Below are positions 48,301 to 57,300 of a DNA stretch of 64,000 bases, piece after piece; the stretch's first letter is position 1, and each line of letters starts with the position of its first letter. The stretch lies in contig NZ_CP039964.1 in assembly GCF_005234135.1 (NCBI RefSeq), positions 62,001 through 126,000 of the forward strand, written 5' to 3'. Source of the stretch: Pseudorhodobacter turbinis. Lineage in GTDB: Bacteria; Pseudomonadota; Alphaproteobacteria; Rhodobacterales; Rhodobacteraceae. Below the pieces are notes generated by a model that ran no database searches, was not told the origin of the DNA, and saw only the letters and a list, made by a program, of their open reading frames with translations. Position numbers and translations under genes: made by a program.

Positions 48301-51300
48301 GTTGGCTATGTCGGGGTTGGGGCGGCGATTAGCGTCGTGAACCTGAACAAGGAAATCAACGCGGCAATTCTATCCGGGGCGGATGTAACGGCTTTGGGTC
48401 TGCGGGGCGACCATACCATCTTTACCGGTGACAGCTTTGGCGCCACGCGCACGGCATCGCGGGGCATAAACGTGCAGTCGAATTCGGCACAGTCGGGCTT
48501 TACCCTTGGGGTTGCCGGAACGGCGGGCGGCGTAGGTGTTTCGGGTGTGATTACCCTTTACCTGATGGATGTGAAGAACACGGCCTCGATCGGCGATAGC
48601 GCGTCGATCAACACGGCGGGCGGTGGGGGGACGACACAGGATGTGTCGGTGACCGCGCGTGACGAGACGGTGACCTCGGTGGCCGCGGGTGGCATTGCCG
48701 CGGGTGTGTTTGGGGGCATCGCGGGTGTTGCCGATGTGGGCGTGTTCAAAAATACCGCTGCGGCCTCGATCAGCGATAATGTGACCCTGAATGCGCGCCG
48801 TGATGTGCTGGTGTCGGGCCTGTCGAACAAGGCGGGCGAGGCCTATGTCATCGGTGCAGGTGGCGGGATCGTCGGTTTGGCCGCTGGTATCGCGATCTAT
48901 AATTATGGTGACGGTGTTGCGCCGGGCGGCGCGGCGGACAAGAACATTGGCGAGGCAAGCGACGATGGTTCGCTCAGCTTTGCCAGCATCACGAGTGACG
49001 CCCAAGCGCAGGCCAGTTCGGGGATCGCGAATGACCAGCTTGCTGCATCCGATGATGCGCGGGTGCGTGAGATCAGCCAAGCGGCCCAAGATCGCCGTGC
49101 TGCTATCGACATAGCCTCGGCGGCATCGAACCTATCCATTCCGGCGGGCACCTCGGCCAGCATCGGCAGTGGTACAATTATTGCGGGTGGCATTGTCGGG
49201 GTGAACAGCTCGGACGCGCTGAACGTTAAACTGACAACAGGGGCCGTTGCTATTGGCGCTGTTGGCGGTGGGGCCGGGATTGGCGTTCTGACGGTTGATA
49301 CCGGCAGCACAGCCCAGATCGACGGCACCGGCACATTGCAAGCGGGCGCGGTGAACGTGCAGGCGCTGACCAACCATACGCTTGCCGGTTTGCACTTTGC
49401 GGGATCGGGCGGTCTGTTGGCGGCGATCAGCGCGGATGTCGGTGTTCACACTGACAATTCACGCACCTCAGCCGTGATCCGCCGCAAGGCCATCACGACC
49501 GGTGGTGCGGTTGCGGTAAATGCAACATCCAACCGAGACATAACCGTTGATGCCATCGGGGTCTCTGTTGCGGGAACGCTGGCGGTGGGTGCATCGGCAG
49601 GTACGGCGACCATCGGTGGCACAGTTACTGCTGCCGTCACGAATGGTGCCACAATCGGCACATTCGGCGCACGCGCGGCCTCGGTCTCTATTGCCGCCAC
49701 GGCCAATTCTTCGGCTGATACAGAGGCTTATGCCGTTGGCGGAGGCATCGGTGCTGCCCTACAAGGGGCCGGCTCTTTTGCAACGGTCAAACCCACGGTC
49801 ATCGCCTCTGTCGACTCGGCACAGATCTTTGCGACGGGGCTTGCGAATGTCAGCGCCTCGGCAACCGGATCGTCGCTAACCCTTGCGACCGGTATTGCCG
49901 TTGCGGGTGGCCTTGCTGCGGGGGCGTCATTGGCGCAATCCGAAGTGGCGTCCGATGTAAGCACAACCGTTTCAAACGGGTCGGGCATCACGGCACAAGA
50001 TATTATCATCGGGTCCTCAGCCACGACCGGTGCTGTGAAATCCAAAGCCATCGGTGCGGCAGGTGCGCTTGTCGGCCTGAACGCTACGGTCACCAAGGCC
50101 AAGAATTTTACCAACACGAACACCCTTGTTGCGGGTTCCGCTTTGTCGTCCTCGGACAAGACAACGGTTTCGGCGAGCAACTCAACAGGTCAGCTTGCCG
50201 ATGGCACCGGTATCGCGGCCGGTTTTGTCGCGGCGGGTTTCAACGTCTCGGATGCGAGTTCCCGGACAACGACAACTGCGGTCCTGACCAACCTTACATC
50301 CCTGACGGCGGGGTCGCTTACCGTTACGGCATTGGGCAATGACACCAATAATGCGGTAACGGAGGCGGGCAGCGGCGGCGTTGTTGCGGGGTCTGCGGCG
50401 ACGTCGAAAACCTCGACGATCAGCACCACACGTGCCGCGGTAGATACCACCGGAGCGGCGGCTTATGGCGTGAATGTTGCGGGCGAGGCGATCATTTCGG
50501 CGCAGCACAACACCAACTTCAGCGGTCTGGTTGACAGCACGCAGGCATCGCTTGTTGGTGCTAGCGGGGCAAATCTGTCTCATGTCGTCGAGAGCACGGT
50601 TGATGCCGAAATCGGCAACCGCGTACAGCTTTCTGCGCAAGAGCTATCGCTGTTGGCCCATAATATTACAACAAACCCGTTCCTTGCGGGCGGTGCGACC
50701 AATGTGAAATCTATCTCGGGCGGGTTGGCAAGTGTGCCAGCCGGCGGGGCGACTGTAACCATCACGCATGATACCTCTGCAACGGTTGGTGCGCTTGCCG
50801 CCGTGCAACTGGCCAAACCTGTTTCCGGCCCGTCGCTGTACCGTCAAGAGGCCTATAACAACATATCCTCCAAGCAAAAGGTCAACCTTGACAGTGGGGG
50901 TGCCATAGCACTTGCCAATGCCGAGGTTGATGCGGTCATCACCGCCAATGCGAGTGCATCGGTGGGTGATGCGGGCAAGGTTCTGGTGGATTACGGCGAC
51001 ATCCAGATTGCCGCATGGGGCGAAAGCGATGTTGATATGCGCTCGACCGCCACGACTTACGGTCTTGCGGGGGCCCCGTCGGGGGATGCAAATATTACCT
51101 ATACCGGCATCAATAAGGTTGATGTCGGGAACAATGCATTGGTTCAGGCAACGGATGGCGACAATCCCACCAATGGTGATGTGCCGCGCTTTGCGACCGT
51201 CACAATCGGTGCGGGCAATGGCCCGTCTGGCGAGATGGCAAATCTGACGTTCAACGCTACGGTCGATATTTTCAACAAGACGGCCATTCCAATTCCCACG

Positions 51301-54300
51301 GGGCCAAACCCAACGGTTATTGTTGCGAACTCGGGTCTTGTTACGGTGGGTTCGACGTCCTCGACCAATATGGCGCTTGACCCGCAAGGCATACGCGCGG
51401 CGGGGGACATAAATATCAATGCGACGAAGGGGAGTATCAGCGCGCGTGCCGTCGGCACCGGCAAGGACATTTACCGCGAGGGTTTGGCAAAGGCGGCCTC
51501 GGCCATATCGAATGCCTTTGGTGGCGGCGATGTCAGCTTTGACTACAAGGGTGGGTCGACGAGCATTGATGGTGGTCTGTCGCGTGTTACCGTCAACGGG
51601 CGGATCGAAACCAGCATCCAAGGGTATAAGACCCTGACAATCGACGAGACATGCGAACCGACAGTATATGCCTGTATCGGCAATGATTCATCTGGGAATA
51701 TCAAGTATACCGTTTCGGGACCAAACCCCGTGGGGACAGAAATTCTGGAGCGGGTGGCAGAGCTTACGAAGTTGATAGAGGATTATGACAGCGATCCGAT
51801 CGCCAAAGCGGCCTATCAAAACGAAATCAGGTTCCTGCAAAACAAGCTGGTGGGGCTTGGTCTGGGGTCATTTGACGCGGCGGGCGATTATGTCGCCGGT
51901 ACCTTTGCCGGCCCATCGCCCAAGGTGGCACTCTTGGCTGCCGCGGCGGAAGAGGCGACCAATATAGCAACTGTCAAGGTTCAGCTGGACGTTGCAGCCC
52001 CGACAAATATCGTGGATGGCCTGACCGTCTTGGTCGACACCGTTCGGGACGTCTACACTGATGCGGCCAATGGCTTGAATACGGCGGTCGATACCACACT
52101 GACGGATATCCAGGCGATCAGCACCTATAGCGCTGCCACGCATGGCGCGACGGTAACCGCACTTCAGGCCCTAAGGTCCGAGGGTTTGGCCGCCGCCAAT
52201 GCCGCCAAAACAGCAGAGGCCAATACCATCGCATTGCGCGATGCCAATGTCGCCAAAGCGGCCGAAATCACGGCGGCGCAGGGGGCACTTGAAACCGCAC
52301 TTCTGGCAAATAATACGTCGGCGGCATCAACTCAGCAGGGGATTATCGCCGCTGCGCAAACGGTGATCGCCAATAATTTGACGGCGATCAGCACCAACAC
52401 TGCGGCCATTGCAACACAGTCCGCGATTGCGCGCAACAAAGCGTCGAGTTTGCAAACCGGGCTGACCGGCCTGTTGAACAGCGTGCTTGCCATTCCGGCG
52501 ACCGGAAGCGCCAGCGAGATTGCTGCGGCAAATACCAGCAATGCGGCCATCCGTGATCGGCTTACTGCTGCTGGATCGGCCTCTGATTACTTTGTCACTG
52601 CGGGGGCGTTGACCAAGGTTGGCTTGTCGTCCACGCATTTGGGCACCAGCGTTACCAATCTTTCGGCAGTGCTGTCGTCAATCAATACTTCGGTTAACAC
52701 CTTGAAGGCGAACACCGGTGCGACCCCGGGCACCGTTGCAGGCTCGAAATCGCTGGCCCAGTTCGTTGGCCTCCTAGGGACGCTGACCACCAGCTATGCC
52801 AGCATCACCCAAAGTGCGGCGGCTGCGTCCAGCTCTTCGGGAACTCCGGTTGCCTATGCGATCGAGGTTGCCGATACGGCGGCGCGTCTGGGCAATATCT
52901 CTATTTCAAGCGATCAGTTGCGCACCACAGGCGGCGGCAAGCTGCTGGCGCCCGGCGATGCAAAGATCCTGATTACCAACAACACGCACCATACCCTGAA
53001 GCTGGGCAATCTGATTGTTCCCGAATATGATGCGGGCAATCTGCGGTTCAACGGTGTGCTGGTCTACGGGCCCGATGATATCACGTCGCTGAACTCTGGT
53101 GGTTTGGCTTCCGGTTTTGTGGTCAGCGGTGCCAATAGGGATGTTGTGACCTCGCGCACCTCTGACCGTGGGACGGTGGTCATCACCTCGACCTACGCAC
53201 CCGAAGCGCTTCCCGTCGCGAAGCGCGAAATCGCGCCGGATATCATCCTCAAGCGCGGTTCGGTGATTGAAAACACCACCGGTTCGGTGAAAATCGCGTC
53301 GGAGGCCGGAAATATCTATGTTCAGGGCACGATCAATGCGGGCTCGGTCGATATTCTGGCCAAGGATGGCGATTTCGTTGCCAGCTATGTCAACGGGTTC
53401 AACCATATCGGCGGCGACCCTGCCAGCTTTACCGACCACACCTCTGTGACGGAACAGGGGCCGGGGATCACGGCAAATGGCGCAATCTCTATATCGGCGC
53501 GTTACCTGAACATCAACTCGACCATCCAGTCCGGTGTTGCCGAGTGGAACCTGACGCTGGGCAATAATCCCACGTTGACCGCCAGCCGTGAGGCGATCGG
53601 GGTAACCCAAGCGGCACTTGATGCGGCCAACCTTGCGAATGCCGCGACCGTAACGAACCAATATGGTCAGACCATCAATATCAACCGCGTAGCGGCGGGC
53701 ATTGATCCGGCCGAACTTGCCCTTGTTGTGAACCAGTACAAGGATGAGGTTATCGCCAACGCGGATGCCGATCCTGTTCGTACAATCTCGATTTTCGGTG
53801 TGGCCACGCAGGTTAACATCAAGGACTACCTGTCCGAGAACATTGACTTTAGCCTCCAGTTCGACAAGGCGGTCGCCGATGCTTATGCCGTGGCCAACAC
53901 GGGTGGCGATGCAATTTTCTCGGTTGTCAGCAGTTCTGCCAGCGACAATATCGGCGCGTCATATGATGCGAATACCAAGCAGTATTTTGTCAACGGCGCC
54001 TCGGTCAAAGGCGGGTATATCCAGCTGTTTGGCCAGATCATGAACACATCCTCTTCGACTTCGGTCGGGCGTTTGAATGTGTTGGACGGCTTTGGCACGA
54101 TCAGCATTAACAACGCATCCGATATTCCGGTGGTACTGCGCAACCTTAGCACCGGCGCCGATCCAAGCGGCACCCTGCGCGGCGTTGAAGGCAAGATCGA
54201 GATTACCGATGTTATCGGGCTTAACACGTCCGTGGCCAATAACCCGGTTATCTCGGTCCGCCAAACCACATACACGCGTGATTATGTTCCGGGCGACGCG

Positions 54301-57300
54301 AATGGCGTGGTGCGTATTGCCACACAGACCGGCACCATCAATAATGCCGATGGCAGCTTGAGCCTTGGTGCGGTGTCGCACGGCATTGGCGGCGATCGTA
54401 CCGCGACTTACGCCCCTGTCGCAGACCAGCGCTATGTCTGGACCACGGGCGAAGAGTATTCAAGCACCTCGTCCTACTCCAAGGTTTCGACGGAGGCGTT
54501 TGGCTCTTCAGATCTGACCATCTCGTCGTTCGACAGCCTGACCCAAAGGGGTACGCCGCTGCTATTGAGCACCTATCGCTTGGGCGATGGTACCTATGTG
54601 ACGAAGGTTGAAACGATCACCGGTGGAGCACTGAAAGAAGTTAAAGGCGCTTGGTTCCAAGACCCGGCATCGACAGTGACCTCAAACGGGGCGCTGAACG
54701 TTGCTGGCGATCAATATACATCGGCCAATGACACCACATTCACCAAGAATGAATTTGAGAATACAGGCTCAAGCTCGCGTAGGTGTAACTGGTGGACCCT
54801 TTGCATCGTGTCGAGCAAAACCTATTATTCCGAGCTTCATCAGGAATATACGACGATCATTACGGAATCGCTGAAAGCGGATTACCCGATTGGCGTGAAC
54901 TTTATCGGCACTAACACCGGCGATAGCGGCATCGCGGGCAAAACGGCGATCAACGTCACTTCGGATGCCAATGTGATCCTGACCGGCAATCTGGATGCGG
55001 TCGCGGGTACCATCACGATCAACGCAGGGACAGATAGGTCCATTGTTCAAGGCGATCTTGGGGCTGAGTTGAAGGCCAAGACTATTGTGCTGGATGCAGG
55101 CGGTTCTGTGGGCGGGGCGCCCAAGCCCTTGCTGCCGACCGATGCTGCCGGACCGGCGCTTGCGGTCAACCTGACGGGAACCACCGCCGCCGGATTTGGC
55201 GCCCTGTCGGCCAATGCCGCAAATGGTGTGGTCTCAATAATGTCGCGCGGGGATCTGGTCGTGGATCAGGTCACGGCTGCGGGCAGCGTGGCTGCGGGCA
55301 ATGGCAAGATCGATATCTTCTCATACGGCTCTATTGATGGCATCGACCAGAACGCGCTTGTTCAGGCCCCGCGTGTGGTCCTGACCTCGTTGGGCGGGGC
55401 TGTGGGCAATACGGCGACCGGATCGCTGTTGCAGGTGAACACGGGCTTTAGCGCCGATCCAGCAGATCGTCCCTTTGGTGACCCAGAGGTCGATCCTGGC
55501 TTGGACGGTAACGCGCTTCTTGGGCTTACGGTTACGGCCGCTGGTGATATCGGTATCCGTTCGGCCGGTTGGGCCGGGAACGCCGATGGCAACATGCTGG
55601 TGGTCAAGGCTTCGACAACCGGTGGTGATGTTCGCCTGTCGGCGACGGGCCAAATTCTGGATAACAATCCCGTCGAATCCATCGACCAGCGCACATATGA
55701 TGAGCTGTTGGGTTTCTGGGAAAGCCTTGGCCTGCTGGCCGAAGACACCGCGCGCGGTGTTGATGGCTCGGTCAACGCCGACAAGCAGGAAAATGCCATT
55801 CTGGCGTTTGAGGCGTCGTCGACCCAGACCTATAAACAATACTGGCGTATTCGTGGCACAGCGGCCTATGACCCTGCGGCCACGGTGACGATTGACCCGG
55901 CTTCGGCACAAGGTCGCGCGCTGGACGCCCAGTTCCGGGCCGAGGCGATTGAGGCAGGCAACCCGGATCCGAACGCCTTTGTTGCTAGCCGTATTCTGGA
56001 TGTCGAGCATCAGCAGACAGCCGAGTATCACCGCCTGCACAGCGTCGTTGGTGATCTGACGACGGGTTATGACGCCGGTTACAAAGTCACGGCAAGTGAT
56101 GCGCAAAAGGCCGAGCTGACGCGTGGGTCGGTCTGGACCGAACGCGAGTTGGCCTTCTCGCTGGCACCCGGCGCGCTGAAAACGGTGACAGGCACCAATC
56201 CGGTGCTGAAAGACCCGAATGTTTCGGGCCGGACTGTCACCATAGAGGCAAATCGTGGGATTGGTGAGACGGTCCGTCAGGGGAGCGGCGAGATTGGTGT
56301 GTCGATCCGTTCGGACCTTGATCCACGCGATCTGACGCTGGACCAAAAGGTTGCGCTGGCATCTGCCGAACGCAATGACCTCCAGCTGACTGTTGGCCCC
56401 GTCAACCTGCCGACCGGAGCGACGGCGGAACAAATTGCTGCCTATGACGCGGCGGTTGCGCTGGGCCTTGGGGCGGCGGGTGTGACCACCACGCTTAACC
56501 TCGGGGCGGAATTCGGTACGTTGAGCGTGGTACAACAAGCCGCGCTGAACGCAGCAGCCCTTGGGCTGGTTTCGCCCTCGAACACGCTTTTGACCGTGTT
56601 GAGCAAGCGGCCTGTGAACTTCAACGCGGTCACCTCGCTGAACATAACGGTGCCAGATGTTTCAGATACCAACCCTGATATCGGCGGTGTCTTTGTCGCG
56701 TCGCGGGGCGGGGCAACGCTGGGCAATATCAGCACCTTTGGCGACACGCGGATCAAGGTCTATGGGAATATCATCAACGCGGGCACAAGCCTTGTGCAGA
56801 CCGGCAACCTGATCCTTGAGGCGGCGCAAGGCAGCATCGGCACCGCATCGGTTCCGCTGACGCTTTCGCCGCGTGCAGGTGGCACGACCACAGCGCGTTC
56901 GCAAAACGGTGTCAATATTGCCTTCACCGGCACGGGGCTGATTGACACGGTCTATTCGCCGCAGAACGTCAAGCTGGTGGCGCAGAACGCGCTGTTGAAT
57001 GCGCAGGATGACGAGTTGATCAACGTGCTTGGCGCGCAGGTCGTGTTGCAGGCGGTCACCGGTTCTATTGGCACCGCTGCGCGCAGTTTGAACGTCGGGG
57101 TTGGCCTTGGTGGGAAAATCACCGCAACGGCAGCGCAAGGGATCAACCTGTTCGGATCGGCCAACACCCTGTTTACCATAGGGTCGGCCAGTGCAGGCGG
57201 CATGATCAACCTTGCGGCTGCGGGTCAAGGGGTGATTGACGGGCTGGTGGAAACGACTGAAACTATTAGCATTGCGACGGGCGGGCGTACATTGTTCACC

